Of a stretch of 64,000 nucleotides of DNA, positions 35,120 to 46,401 are shown in pieces. A program made the translations under genes and the position numbers. The notes beneath the pieces are model-generated. The model was given only the letters and a program-made list of their open reading frames with translations. It ran no database searches and was not told where the DNA came from. How positions within the stretch are numbered: the stretch's first letter is position 1; each line of letters starts with the position of its first letter. Source of the DNA: Cryptomeria japonica. Taxonomy: Eukaryota; Streptophyta; Pinopsida; Cupressales; Cupressaceae. The DNA lies in NCBI RefSeq assembly GCF_030272615.1, contig NC_081410.1:185615619-185679618 (forward strand), written 5' to 3'.

Positions 35120-35998
35120 ATGACAACCTTTTCTTTCAAGAAGGACAACCCAAGGTTCAAAGAAATGAATTACACTCTTTGGAACAACTAGATGGAAGTT
35201 CATTTAAGATGCATAGGAGAAGAGTATTGGAAGATCACTAAGAATGTATACAATGTTCCACAAAATGGTCCTACTACTCCAGACAAAATTAAGGATGTAA
35301 AATGTAACATCAGAGTGAAGGAAGCATTGTTGAGTGCCTTGTTAGACTCCAAGATGAGGAATGCAATGGGCCTAGAGACTGCACATGAGATCTGGGTAAA
35401 ACTGGAAACTTTGCATGAAGGAGATAGTCATGTAAATATTGCTAAGCTATAGATCCTAAAAGGTAAATATGAGAACCTAAAAATGAGTGAAGATGAGAAT
35501 GCCACGTCTATTATGCAGAAAGTAAATGAGCTTGTGTGTAGAATAAGATGTGTCAGTGGAGTGCTAGAAGAGTTTGAGATTTGTTGCCAAGGTTTGAAGA
35601 TCCTTTTCTCCCTCCTATAAATATAAGGCTGCTGCTATTAATGAGATCTAGACTATGACAAATGTAACAAGAGATATGGTGATCGGTAAACTTGTTGATT
35701 TTGAGCTAAGTGAGCTTAGAGAGTCCCTTCCTAAAACTGAATTTGCATTTAAAGATACTATTTTCGAGAAGCAAAGATATGATTTGGGAGAAAGTTATAC
35801 AAGAGTATATAGATATGAGAAAGAGATGAAAGAGATGGAAGATGAAGAAAGAGAGCATGAGGATCTTGAAGCACTTATTTCCATAACATTGCCTAAAGGT
35901 GCCGGTAAGTGTGAAGGTAAGTTATTGCTTAAATTATTTTCATGTAATAAGACAGGACATTTTAAATCAAGGTGTCCAGAAAGAGATATAAATCCTTA
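35120..35998 (+). pseudogene. Element I gag
   Basis: ATG at 35120 (MTTFSFKKDNPRFKEMNY). An in-frame stop lies near 35189. Blocks present are KEALLSALLDSKMRNAMG, WVKLETLHEGDSHV, KYENLKMSEDE and VNELVCRIRC. The knuckle near 35940 reads LFSCNKTGHFKSRC, having lost its first Cys. Further breaks occur at 35450 and 35600-35655. It would package genomic RNA. Confidence 0.87.
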
Positions 35999-36105
35999 GA
36001 ATCCATTTAAACCATATAAGCCTAAGTATCAGAAGAAGTGTTATTATGTTGTTGATGAAGGTGTAACAAATGATGAGTCAAATAAGGGAAATTTAGGAGG
36101 AATTT

Positions 36106-37190
36106 GTGTTCATTGCTATCAAGGAAGATGATCTTGTGACTATAGATTCTACAAGCTGCATTAATGAGGAGAAAGCCTTAGCTACAAAAGTTGAAGAGAA
36201 AGATGAATGGGAAATTGACAGTGGTTTCTCTCATCATATGGCAGGTCATAAGAGTAAATTTGTGAACTTTGAAAAGTATGATGGTGGTTTAGTGAGATTT
36301 GGTGATAACAAATCTTGTATAATTCATGGTACAAGTTCTATTTATCTTGATGGTAAGTATAATACTAATGATGTGTTGTATGCTGAAGGATTAACGCATA
36401 ATCTTTTGAGTGTTGGTCAGATAGTTGATAAAGGTTATAACTTGCAATTCAAAAATGGCAAATGTGAGATCTTGAGTATCTTCAAAACTAAGACTGCATC
36501 AAGAACACATACAAAAGGCAAAATATTTCACTTGAATATTGGTGGTAAAAGTTGTTTGATTGCTCAGATTGATGAAAGTTGGTTATGGCATAAAAGGATG
36601 TGTCATGTAAATTTTGATTGCATGGTAAATATAAGTTCTACTAGAGCTATAAAATATTTATCGAAGTTGAGTAAGCCTTCTAATCTGGTATGTAAGGAAT
36701 GTCAGTTAGGGATACAGGAAAGAATTACTTATAAGAGCAAATAGTATAATTCTAATGGATTGTTAGATCTTGTGCATACTAATTTGTGTGGTCCCTCTAG
36801 AACAAGAAGCTTACAGGGTGACAGGTACTTCATGTTATTGATTGATGATTATTCAAGGATGTTGTGAGTTACCTTCCTAAGAGAGAAATCATAAGCTTTG
36901 GAGAAGTTTAATATTTTCAAGGCTATGGTTGAGACAGAGACTGGTTTGAAGCTGAAGTGTTTGAGATCTGACAGAGGTGGATATTTTACCTTCGATGAGT
37001 TTATTGCATACTATGAAGAGCATGTAATCAAGAGACAGTTATTTGCTCTGAGGACACTGAAACAAAATGGTTTTGTGGAAAGAAAGAATAGAACAGTTCA
37101 AGAAGATACAAGAACAATGATGATTGAAGGAAATATTTTGCATATGTTTTTGAGAGAAGCCATAAAAACTATAGTATACACTCTTAACTA
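36106..37190 (+). pseudogene. Element I protease and integrase
   Basis: The protease motif is DEWEIDSGFSHHMAGHK (Cys to Phe, Thr to Ala and Asp to His changes against the family form) near 36205. The pre-integrase domain has HNLLSVGQIVDKG. The integrase zinc region has SWLWHKRMCHVNFDC and CKECQLGIQER. The catalytic core follows from about 36765 with IDDYSRM, RSDRGGYFTFDEF and LKQNGFVERKNRT. Stops lie near 36741, 36866 and 36892. Confidence 0.88.
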
Positions 37191-38460
37191 AGTAAATGTC
37201 AAAATTTGTATTGGTAAGACTCCTTACGAGTTATGGTTTGGTCATGCTCCTACTATTTGATATTTCAGAATTTTTGGTAGTAAATGATATATTAAAAGAG
37301 ATGAAGATCTTGGAAAATTTGATGCTTGAAGTGATGAAGGAATATTCCTTGGTTATTCTACTAAAAGTAAGGCCTATCGGTGTTATAATAAAAGATTGAG
37401 AAAGATTGTTGAAAGTGCTAATGTGAAGGTTGACGAATGTAATATGTATCAGATTAGATCTTGCTAATATGATTCTGATAATTAGGATGCTAGTTCAGAT
37501 AAAGGAAGACCAATGCAGATGCAAAATCAAGTTCAGACTGCACTGAAAAAGCCTGAAAATGAAAGTGCAGATGTTGATGCTAAAGAAAGAGTTCAAAAGC
37601 CTGAAATTCCAGAAAATCCTAAAACTCCCAGGTATGTGAGATTGAATCATTTTAAAAATCAGATTATTGGTGATAAGAATAAAGGTGTGATGACTAGGAG
37701 AAGACTTGCTGAGGAGATTTGTTTGATTTCTAAGATTGAGCCTAAAAGTGTTGATGAAACTTGTAAAGATGAAAACTGGATTAGAGCTATGGAAGAAGAA
37801 CTAAATCAAATTGAGAAAAATAATACATGGATTATTGTCCCTAGACCTAAGGATAAAAATGTAATTGGAACTAAATGGGTTTTTTGGAATAAGTTGAATG
37901 AACAAGGTGAATTTATTCAAAATAAAGCTAGAATTATTTGTAAAGGTTATTCACAGATGGAAGGAATTGACTATGGGGAGACTTTTGCTCCAGTAGCTAG
38001 GATTGAAGTTGTTAGATTATTTATTGCCTATGCTTCTCACAAAGATTTCAAAGTTTATCAGATGGATGTCAAATCAACATTTCTTAATGGTGAGTTGAAA
38101 GATGAATTCTACATTGAGCAACTAGATGGATTTTTGTTGACAGAAGATAGGGACATCATTTTCTAGTTGAAGAAATAATTGTATGGACTAAAGCAAGTCC
38201 TTAGAGCCTGGTATTCCAAATTGGATAGTTATTTGATAAAGCTTGGATTTTATAAAGGTACCGCTGATAGTAATCTCTCTATTTTAAGATTAATCAAAAT
38301 GCCATTTTGATTGTTGAAGTTTTTCTTGATGACATTATCTTTGGAGGAAATTATTGTCTATGTAAGAAATCTGCTAAAGACATGCAAAATGAATTTGAGA
38401 TGTCCATGATTGGTGAAATGAAATATTTCTTGGATTGAAAATTACTTAGTTGGTTAAAGG
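37191..38460 (+). pseudogene. Element I integrase C-terminus and reverse transcriptase
   Basis: The integrase tail is visible in shifting frames at 37200-37450. RT is best kept from 37513 to 38166 with [38 protein letters not shown] and [19 protein letters not shown]. Further on, LYGLKQ and the active-site region (near 38310-38350) are broken by stops and shifts. The polymerase cannot be functional. Confidence 0.87.
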
Positions 38461-39017
38461 TATTTTAATATCTTAGTCTAAGTATGTGAAGGAACTGCTG
38501 AAGAAATTTGGTTTTGAAGATTCTAAGCCTATTGGTACACCTATGGTGACCAGATGTAAGGTAACAAAGGATGATGATTCTCTGAAAGCTAATCAGACCT
38601 GATATAGATCTATGATTGGTGGTTTTATATACTTGAATCAGACTAGACCTGATATAATGAATGTTGTATGTCATGTTGTCAGATTTTAAGATGATCCTAA
38701 AGAATCTCGTGTTGCTGTTATTAAAAGGATATTTAGATATTTGCAAGGAACAATTGATTTTAGTTTATGATATTCTAACAATAATGATTTCACCTTGAGT
38801 GCTTTTACACATGTTGATTGGGTTGGTGATGTTGATGACCGAAGATTACTATAGGTGATACATTCTTTTTGGGTAAGAAGGTGGTCTCTTGGGCAAGTAA
38901 GAAACAACATGTTATTTCCTTATCTACCGCAAAAGATGAATACATTGATGTTGCTAGCAATTGTACTCATGTTATTTGGATGAAGTAATTGCTGAGAGAT
39001 ATAGGAATTATTTATGA
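38461..39017 (+). pseudogene. Element I RT end and first part of RNase H
   Basis: Shifting frames on the plus strand read through KELLKKFGFEDSKPIGTPM near 38487, then YRSMIGGF, and the RNase H start with KKVVSWASKKQHVISLST near 38875-38925 and an IWMK-type segment. Frames on the opposite strand (38465-39120) are shadows. J interrupts it at 39017/39018 and coding resumes at 42473. Confidence 0.8.
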
Positions 39018-39827
39018 TGATGCAGGAACATCCCCGGTTGATGAGCAATCCTACATCAACCAGAAATATATTTTCTTTTTTAGGTGTTCCTATTTTGTGT
39101 TTCTGTTTTGTTGTCGGCATTCTTTGGTATCTATTTATTTTCTATTGTGGATCAGATTCTTGGCTCCCAGTCATGTTCTTAGTTACCATTTTAGATTTTT
39201 AGTTCATTTGGATTCTCTTCTGGTGAGTTGTTTCTTTTGAATTGGTTGTTCTTGGTTCCCAAAGCAGTTTTGGAGCTTAACAACTAGTTGGTGATTTCTT
39301 CTCATGCAAAGCGATTTCTTGGCTTGTGTATCTATTTGGCACCTTCCCCAATGTTCTTGAGCCCTTGTCTAACCTTCCTTAGTGGTCCACACTTCATTTT
39401 AATTCTTGGCAGAGGAGATCTTTGTGTTTTGGGGCTGACCTATTTTACACATTTTATTTTTCTACTTTGGAGAATGTGATCTTTTGTGACCAACCTGGAT
39501 GTGTTTCAGATGGTATATATATTGTGTATGTGATCCTTAGGAGGCAGATGGAAATATATGGAAGTAGTATGATGATCTACATTCATAATTTGTAATTAGG
39601 ATACCTCTTGGAGATCCAAATGAGTTATATTCTGAAATATAGTTTGTAACTAAGCATGTGAGCCTACATGTAACCGGATGTTACTGAATGTTCTTTGATG
39701 AATATATGATATTGTAGATGTATCAGATTGCACTTTCTATGTTTTATGTTTATGCTTTTGTTGTGTTACTCTTGCTAAATGATCCAAATTGTTCTCTATG
39801 AGCATCTTTCGAGTCATGGCTGCGTCA
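39018..39827 (+). repeat. Element J 5' LTR
   Basis: 810 bp, TGATGCAGGAACATCCCC...GCTGCGTCA. It shares CGGTTGATGAGCAATCC, GGTGGTCCACACTTC-type and GAGAATGTGATCTTTTGTG phrases with the 3' copy, which lacks about 225 bp present here (roughly 39095-39330). Confidence 0.88.
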
Positions 39828-39829
39828 TA

Positions 39830-39841
39830 TGGTATCAGAGC
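39830..39841 (+). other. Element J primer-binding site
   Basis: TGGTATCAGAGC, exact Met-tRNA site, two bases after the LTR end. This tRNA is used by many copia and some gypsy elements. Confidence 0.9.
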
Positions 39842-39989
39842 TGGTTACAAACCTTGAGGCATTCCTTTGGGTGAATAGATCACCAATTTGAGGCAGGCTG
39901 CAGGTGTGTTCGATAGATCGCCGATGAAGAGGCAATTGAAACATTGTATTTAGATCACCGAGTTGAGGAAGTTGCACCAGAGTGAAGAA

Positions 39990-40635
39990 GGAGATGTCGC
40001 TGAGAAGCATGAACCCTTGAAGTGTAGAGAAAATGATAGATGATTTCAAGAATGAGATAAGGAATGAGATCCGAAACACGTTGGCCAGTTTGTAGAGGAA
40101 TCTGGAATCAGAGGATGAATTTGAAGAGGTGGGATAAGAGATCGAGGTTGAAGAAGCTAAAGGACTGATGGATGAAGGTGAAAATATATTTCTTAGGGCG
40201 ATAGCGTAAGTAAACAAAGTTCATAAAGTTGAGGTATCAAAATTTTTGGGTTCGCTGAATCCGGAAGACCTGATAGATTGGATCAGAGAGTTGGAGGAGT
40301 ACTTCGAGTTTGAAGATGTTAAGGACCCACAAAGAGTCTGGTTAGCACAAACTAAGTTGAAAGGGCATGTTGCTTTATGGTGGAAAGAATTACAGAGAGA
40401 TAGAGTGGAGAATGATGAGATGAAAATCACCTGGTGGAGGCAGATGGTAGTGAGATTGAAGGCAAAATTCATTTTGGGAGACTATGAGTTGGATTTGTTC
40501 AAGAGGTTGCAGAACTTGAAGCAGGACATGAGTGTGAAGGAGTATACCAAAGAATTATACAAGGTGATGATCAAATTTGTACATCAGGAGACAAATAGAG
40601 AGAATGTGGCTAGATACATAAATGGTCTGATTTAA
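39990..40635 (+). pseudogene. Element J gag
   Basis: The N-terminal part (39990-40240) is charged and carries stops. The core at 40246-40635 is open for 129 codons: NPEDLIDWIRELEEYFEFED, RVWLAQTKLKGHVALWW, DYELDLFKRLQNLKQ and VKEYTKELYKV. This is the retrotransposon gag domain of plant Ty3/gypsy. A shift at 40636 ends it. Confidence 0.87.
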
Positions 40636-41608
40636 CATTCAAGATGAGATGAGTATACTAAAGATTTCTACAGTTGAGGAAGCTTATCACTATATATTGA
40701 AGGAAAAAGATAAAATGAAGAGGAGGCATATAGATAGAGGGAAGATGAGTACCAGTATGGAGAAGCAGACTATTGAAGAACAAAAATCAAAATGGAGTAA
40801 AGAACCAGAGTAGAAGACATAGAGGAAATGGGGTAGCAGTAAGGAGTTCTTGGGCACATGTTTCAAGTATGGAGAAACCAGACATAGAGATTATGAATGT
40901 CCTCAGAGTAACAAAGGAAAGGTGAGGAATTTCTTAGCAAGTGAAGATCCAGAAACTAGATTTGTAGGTGAGAGAATGATAGCACTAGAGCAGGGGGAAT
41001 CCCTTATGTTTAGAAGAGTCTTGATGGAGCAGAGTAGTGAGGATACTAGACCTTCTCAGAGAAATAATTTTTTCCGGACTGTTTGCAAATTAGGAGGTAA
41101 ATGTTGTAAGGTTATTGTGGATAGTGGTAGTACTTAAATTTTGGTATCTAAGGAGATGATAGTAAATCTTGGTTTGAAGATGCTTGAGCACCCTTGTCCT
41201 TACAAGGGGGCTTGGTTACAAGATTATCATATTGTAGAGGTGAGAGAGCAGTTCTTGGTGAATTTTAATATTGGGCCATACAAAGATGAAGTCTTGTGTG
41301 ATGTTGTGCCTACGAGTTCTTGTCATGTTTTGTTGGTTAGACCTTGGCAGTATGATATAGGATCTATCTATGATTGTAGGAGAAACCTGGTCACTATTGA
41401 GAAGGATAGGAAGAAGTTAACTTTGTCTTCTTTTAAGGAGAAAGAGAAGGAAGTGAAGAATTCAAATATGGAGAAGAGTTGTAGTACTCATAAACATGTT
41501 GTAGAGGTTATACCAGATGTTGGAATGAATCTGAAGATGGATCTTGCAGATGAGTCTATTAGTAAGGTGGTATCAAATGGTAGTAAGGCTAGAGTTAATG
41601 GTGTTTGA
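40636..41608 (+). pseudogene. Element J nucleocapsid knuckle and aspartic protease
   Basis: At about 40858 CFKYGETRHRDYEC is a CCHC knuckle whose second Cys is Tyr. The protease follows with IVDSGST near 41112 (catalytic Asp kept), an in-frame TAA at 41136-41138, then CDVVPTSSCHVLLVRPWQYD near 41300. The 41141-41608 frame ends in a Lys/Glu-rich tail. After 41608 no RT is found; the tract to 41881 is the leftover before the 3' LTR. Confidence 0.83.
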
Positions 41609-41881
41609 TAAAAATAATTCTTGTGGAAGAAATATATTAGATTTGCAAAAGAAAGAAAGTGGTAAAAAGAAACATAGTACATATATGAAGCAAGGAGGAA
41701 GGTAAGATGTGGAAAAGAAGTTGGATAATTTAGCTAAGTTATCAGAAGGGGTAAGGAGGAAGAACTTTGTAGACAAAGAGGACATTTGGATCAGAAATTA
41801 GAATGGGATCTATATCCTGAATCCTTTTCGATGTTCATGAGTTGCCTCTCATAGAAAAAAAATTATACCTAGGGTGTCTAA

Positions 41882-42467
41882 TGTAGTAGCATCCCCAGTT
41901 GATGAGCAATCCCACATCAGCCAGAAATATATTCTCTTTTTTAGTTGTTCTTGTTTTATGTTTCTATGGATCTATTTAAAACCTTGATCAATGTTATTAA
42001 GCTCCTGGCCGACCTTCCTTGGTGGTCCACACTTCATTTGCATTCTTGGCAGAGGAGATCTTTGCGTTTTGGGACCGACCTATTTTACACGTTTCATTTT
42101 CCTACTTTGGAGAATGTGATCTTTTGTGGCTGACCCGGATGTGTTTCAGATGGTATATATATTGTGTATGTGATCCTTAGGAGGCATATGGAAATATATG
42201 AAAGTAGTATGATGATCTAGATTGATAATTTGTAATTAGGATACATCTTGGAGATCCGGATGAGTTATATTCTAGAATGTAGTTTGTAACCGGGCATGTG
42301 AGCCTCCACGTAACCAAATGTTACTAGATGTTATTTTATGAATATATGGTAATGCAGATGTCTCAGATTATATTTTCTATATTTTATGTTCATGCTTTTG
42401 TTGTGTTACTCTTGCTGCATGATCTGGGTTGTTCTCTGTGAGGATCCTCCAGGTTAGGGCTGCATCA
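41882..42467 (+). repeat. Element J 3' LTR (shortened)
   Basis: 586 bp, TGTAGTAGCATCCCC...GCTGCATCA. It aligns with the 5' LTR except for an internal gap of about 225 bp. The right flank is TATGA. Confidence 0.87.
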
Positions 42468-42472
42468 TATGA

Positions 42473-42723
42473 TGAGCCTATTGCTATATAATGTGGCAAT
42501 TCCAGTGCTATCAATATTTCAAAGAATTTGGTGCTGCATTTCAAAACAAAACATATATATCAATCAAGTTACATTTTCTGAGAGAGAAGGTGAATGAGAA
42601 AGAAGTCAGTACGTATCTACAAAAGAACAATTTGTAGATATCTTTATGAAGCCTTTGCCTAAAGATAATTTTGAGTATCTCAGGGAGAAGCTAGGGGTAA
42701 TTGCCTCTCCTAATAATGACTAA
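42473..42723 (+). pseudogene. Element I RNase H, last part
   Basis: Continues after J: a decayed CDN-type motif near 42490, SINISKNLVLHFKTKH-like sequence near 42510-42560, then a shifted tail near 42610-42720 ending SPNND and TAA. Normal polyprotein end. Confidence 0.78.
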
Positions 42724-42846
42724 GATGCATGGATTTGTATCAGTCTAGTGAACTTCAAAGAGCTATCGTGTGATCCAGATTGATGAGTGAGGCTGCTACT
42801 CAAGGTGAGTAGTCAGTATTGATGTTCAGATTTGTGTGTTTATCAT

Positions 42847-43042
42847 AGGGGGAGAAAATCAAGATTTGTGTTGTATATGTCTTTTTCATTGATATCAAAG
42901 GGGGAGAGAAGCATGTGAAAAAATGTTATATCCAATGGAGAGTTTGGTGTGAATTATGGGGAGATTGTTGGTTGCTGATTTATTTCTTTGCATTAATTGT
43001 TTTTCACATTCATATATTTCTATCAATGCCAAAGGGAGAGAT
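42847..43042 (+). other. Element I polypurine tracts (four)
   Basis: AGGGGGAGAAAA at 42847-42858, AAAGGGGGAGAG near 42897, ATGGGGAGATTG near 42956 and AAAGGGAGAGAT at 43031-43042 next to the LTR. The second and last are each preceded by a CATTGATATC or ATCAATGCC phrase. Confidence 0.78.
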
Positions 43043-44388
43043 TGTTGGATATTGTTGTGAAGATGTGTTGTCATTATATTATCATTGATATCAACATATT
43101 CTTCTATGTATTCCAATGTTGCAATTAGAATAAATGAGTTGATTTGATTAGTGTTTTACAGATGAGATGATGTGGTTTAATGAGTTTTGAGATAAGTATG
43201 TTTAGGTGATTCAACATAATTCTTAGTGATCTGATATTGAGATTTTTATTCAGTTGTTCATGTTATTCGATATTTTGTTTGTGCTCTGAATTTCTCTAGA
43301 ATTTCTATATCTTCAGTTGCGGATATATGGGATGTGTTAGGGACGTTGATTTGTTTATCCTCAGTTCAATTAGTTCATGGTTTGGATATCCACAAGAAAA
43401 TCTTTCACGTTTTTAGTCAGTTTTGATGATGTTCTTGAGCTCCAATTGTGAGATGGTGATGATTCTTGTAATCTAAGTTGTTGCATTTGTTGTGGTGTAA
43501 TTCATGTTTCTTGTGAATATTTCTAGATTTTGTTCTATGAGTATAGGTGGTTTGCATTGATCATTGTGCATGTTATTGTAGAATTTGTTGGTTCAGTGAT
43601 GTTCTTCATGTTATGCAATATTCATAGAGGTTGTAGTGTGTTGCGGATAATTGAGGCATAATTGTTGGAGGTTTTGCAAGTTTGTGGTGTTGATTTGGGT
43701 CCAGGATATGTCTTTGTTGACATTCTTTTGGTCTGCATATATTGTTATAGCATGTGAGGTTATTATTTTGTAATTTGTGTTGAGGGTTTAGCTGACCTAT
43801 ACTTCATAGGTTGATGTCATGTAAAAATGAATGTAAAAATCATGTAAGATGTATGTCTGTGATCTTTGAAGTGTGTATGATTGATTTGTATGTGCAAAAA
43901 AGTTTTTCCATCTTTCACAAGAGTAGAAGAGAAGAGAAGTGTTGTAGAGAAGACTATGTGCTTAACCAAAAGTGTACTCAGGAATTTTCTTTGTAGTTCA
44001 TGTAATTTGGATTGTTGTGCAAATGCTTTTGTAAGTTAGTGAGACTTCTTGCAAGGTAGTGAGCCTTCCCTTAAGGTTCGAGCCTTTCTAGGTTTCTTAT
44101 TTGAGTAGTGAGCTCTAGGCAGTGACCCTGAATGCATATGCATTCTCAATTGTAATATTTCATTTACTCCTAACATGATATTATCTCATTGTGGGTAGGT
44201 TCCCACCATCACTTTTCCCTTAATCAAGTTTTCCATGTTAAAAATATTGGTGTTATGTGTGATATTGATGTGGTGTTGTTTCATGTTTTAATTGTTAATT
44301 ATCAGATCTGATTTGTGGTATAAGTTGCATAAAGTTTTTGTACAAAATGATTCACCCCCCACTCTTAGTTTACTATCAGTTGCCAACA
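43043..44388 (+). repeat. Element I 3' LTR
   Basis: 1346 bp, partner of 33724-35065, TGTTGGATATTG...TTGCCAACA. Frames within it (43811-43996) are not genes. Confidence 0.92.
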
Positions 44389-44485
44389 ATATTATCCTTT
44401 GTTATTGCAATACTCTGAAACACAACTGCTCAACCTTCTAGAGCAAAGTTATCATCAATGACAACAAAAACCCATATTTTTAACA
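44389..44485 (-). repeat. Element H 3' LTR, right piece
   Basis: Matches the last 90 bp of the H 5' LTR (near 59995-60087): AATACTCT, then AAAGTTATCATCAATGACAA, ending TTTTTAACA. The next bases leftward on the minus strand are the H polypurine tract. Confidence 0.83.
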
Positions 44486-44632
44486 ATCTCCCGCTTTGTC
44501 ATTGATGACAACTCTTTTTCTAAATCCAAACTATTATCATATTACTCAACAATAAATTATCTCCCCTTTGAAATTAAGGACAAATGGCATCTCCAAAACA
44601 CAAACTCAATGATTGTAGACAACTCCCCCTTA
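44486..44632 (-). other. Element H polypurine tracts (three)
   Basis: On the minus strand AAAGCGGGAGAT (44486-44497, next to the LTR, core G changed to C), CAAAGGGGAG (44561-44570) and AAGGGGGAG (44623-44631). This is the same multi-tract layout as in B, D and I. Confidence 0.78.
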
Positions 44633-44684
44633 GGGTATAAACAAAATTGAAAACAAAAATTGTATTTCACCAACCTTCTACTAT

Positions 44685-45375
44685 CTATATATGTATATAT
44701 AGGAATAAAAATTGTGTTACTAACAAAACTAAGGATTCTACAATTGGGGGCATAATGCCATTGTGAATTAACTTAAGATGAGACCAAGTGGTCTTCCAAT
44801 CATTTTCCACAGAGATCAAAATGTTGTGTTGATGCTCCATCTTAAAACGAAGATCCTTTGCCTCACTACAACTACTCGAAACCTTTGCTGATTGATCCAT
44901 ATTTTAAGTCTATAATAAGTATCACCATGGTGGTGAGTTGCAAATCTACAACGTCTCTCATATGACCAAATTGTGCCTTAATATTTTCCTTTAGATCAAT
45001 TAGTATTTTTAATTGCATTTAGAGATTCTCTATCTATAGTATACCACTGTCATATACATCCTTCTTCAATTATTCAATACATGATAACTATATAATTTGA
45101 GCTTCCAAAATGTCTATTTGACCTTAAATATATTTGGTGAATATAGGCCACTAATGATAAAATTAATATGTCGCCACATTCTTTACACTCTTGTAAAAAA
45201 TTCTTATTCCTTCCTACAACTGGCTATGAGCAATTGCATATTTATTTATTAACTCTTTTAGTCTCTTGGCTTTTGTTTTCTTTTCAACATCTTTCAAAAA
45301 AAATTCTTCCAAGTTAGAAGCATAATCCTTCAAGCTATTTAGTAGCACCGATAGCTTCTCCTCATCACTCAAAGT
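44685..45375 (-). pseudogene. Element H ORF2, C-terminal part
   Basis: The 71-codon frame 44685-44900 reads KVSSSCSEAKDLRFKMEHQH and DWKTTWSHLKLIHNG. It parallels the ORF2 end of B (ETWDNDFSHMKITFSDIF, about 7010-7060). Upstream (44900-45370) is coiled-coil-like but full of stops. It lies the same distance from the polypurine tracts as in B. Identity is inferred from weak similarity and position. Confidence 0.6.
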
Positions 45376-46249
45376 TGTTGGGAAAATGGTGTCTCAACCT
45401 TGCTTTACATAAGGTTACTATTTATAGTAAGTTTTCATTTGGGCATGAAATGGTGCAAAATTATCCCCGAAGCTTTAGGTTGGCTAGATAAACATTCTAG
45501 TAAAGTTACGTCTCAATATCATAGCTAGTTTTTAAAATATTAAATTTTTCATTTTGGAGGGGTCTAATGAAAGGTTTAAATTTAATTTTGAGGACTTTAG
45601 AGGCCCCAAAACACTCTAAAAAAGTGGTCATAAATAGTGAAGCGGTTTACAAGGCAATAGAGCACTTCGCGATATTTCTGGCACTTCAAACGGTTTGCCA
45701 ATCATACACACGGTTCTCAAGTTAAGGCCTCCAGAAGTTTTTACTTCTGAAATAGGAAATATTAAATACATCAGACACATAAATGAGCTATAAAAAGGGA
45801 GGGACATGTCATAGGGTATATAGAAGGGAGATAAGGTCGACTACACTTTATTGGGTGGTTTTAGCCCATGGTTTTGTAATATACCGTTTGACGATTTCTT
45901 GTATTGTATCTCCTCTATATGAGGTGCATGAGATAGAGGTTGTGTGTAAGAGTCTTATGGCTATTGAGTTACCTCTGAATCTTTGATTAGTAGTGCTCCT
46001 ACAAAGAGCTTTCTCTGCAAGTATACTGTAATCTATTTTTGATTGCTGAATAATATATTGGGCAACTTTTGGAGTGTGGGGTTTTTCTCTCGAAAGGGGT
46101 TTCCCCATGTAAATCATTGTGTCATGGTTTGAATGTTATTATATCTATTTCTATTTTTTTTAACTGTTGTGATGATTTGTAAAAGTTTTTGCATTACCCT
46201 CCTCTCAAAGTTAGTGTAGGAAGTTGTTCCACAACTTAACTTCCTTACA
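45376..46249 (+). mobile_element. Solo LTR O inserted in element H
   Basis: 874 bp, TGTTGGGAAAATGG...CTTCCTTACA, flanked by AAAGT at 45371-45375 and 46250-46254. Near its end it has GGGTTTTTCTC...GGGGTTTCCCC and CATTGTGTCATGG, the usual LTR core. The 67-codon frame at 45783-45986 lies inside it and is not a gene. No full element of the family is in the window. Confidence 0.88.
45789..45798 (+). promoter_or_regulatory. Putative TATA box in LTR O
   Basis: TATAAAAAGG, a good TATA consensus about 410 bp into the LTR. Motif and position only. Confidence 0.5.
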
Positions 46250-46254
46250 AAAGT

Positions 46255-46401
46255 TTCATCCAACACAACCTCTGACGTTTCTCATGGAGAAACTTAACTA
46301 TATCATTTATCATCTTTGTGTTGTTCATCTATGATTTGATTTACTTGTTGCGGGCAGAGGTGTAAACTTTTTCACCTAAATATAACATGCTTAGAGAGAA
46401 C
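46255..46401 (-). other. Element H interior between O and L
   Basis: 147 bp of H ORF2-region sequence without a recognisable frame. It ends at AGAAC (46397-46401), the left target duplication of L. Confidence 0.6.

Larger units (their letters stand above)
39018..42467 (+). mobile_element. Element J: Ty3/gypsy gag-protease element
   Basis: LTRs 39018-39827 and 41882-42467, flanked by TATGA at 39013-39017 and 42468-42472. Excision restores the RNase H of element I. The 2.05-kb interior holds a Met-type primer site, a gag domain, a damaged knuckle and an aspartic protease; RT, RNase H and integrase are missing, apparently by deletion of everything between the protease and the 3' LTR. Gag and protease motifs are those of plant Ty3/gypsy chromovirus-like elements, inferred from motifs only. 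Confidence 0.9.
33724..44388 (+). mobile_element. Element I: full-length Ty1/copia retrotransposon carrying J
   Basis: LTRs 33724-35065 and 43043-44388 (1342 and 1346 bp), TGTTGG...CCAACA. Net length without J is about 7.2 kb with 4.5 kb of interior, normal for copia. The left flank is ATACT (33719-33723), the right flank ATATT (44389-44393), one mismatch. A 12-bp phrase TATTGCAATACT also recurs on both sides (33712-33723, 44403-44414). Gag to RNase H is present in the standard order with many stops. It is the only plus-strand member among the elements inserted directly in H whose orientation is supported by coding sequence. Confidence 0.9.
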
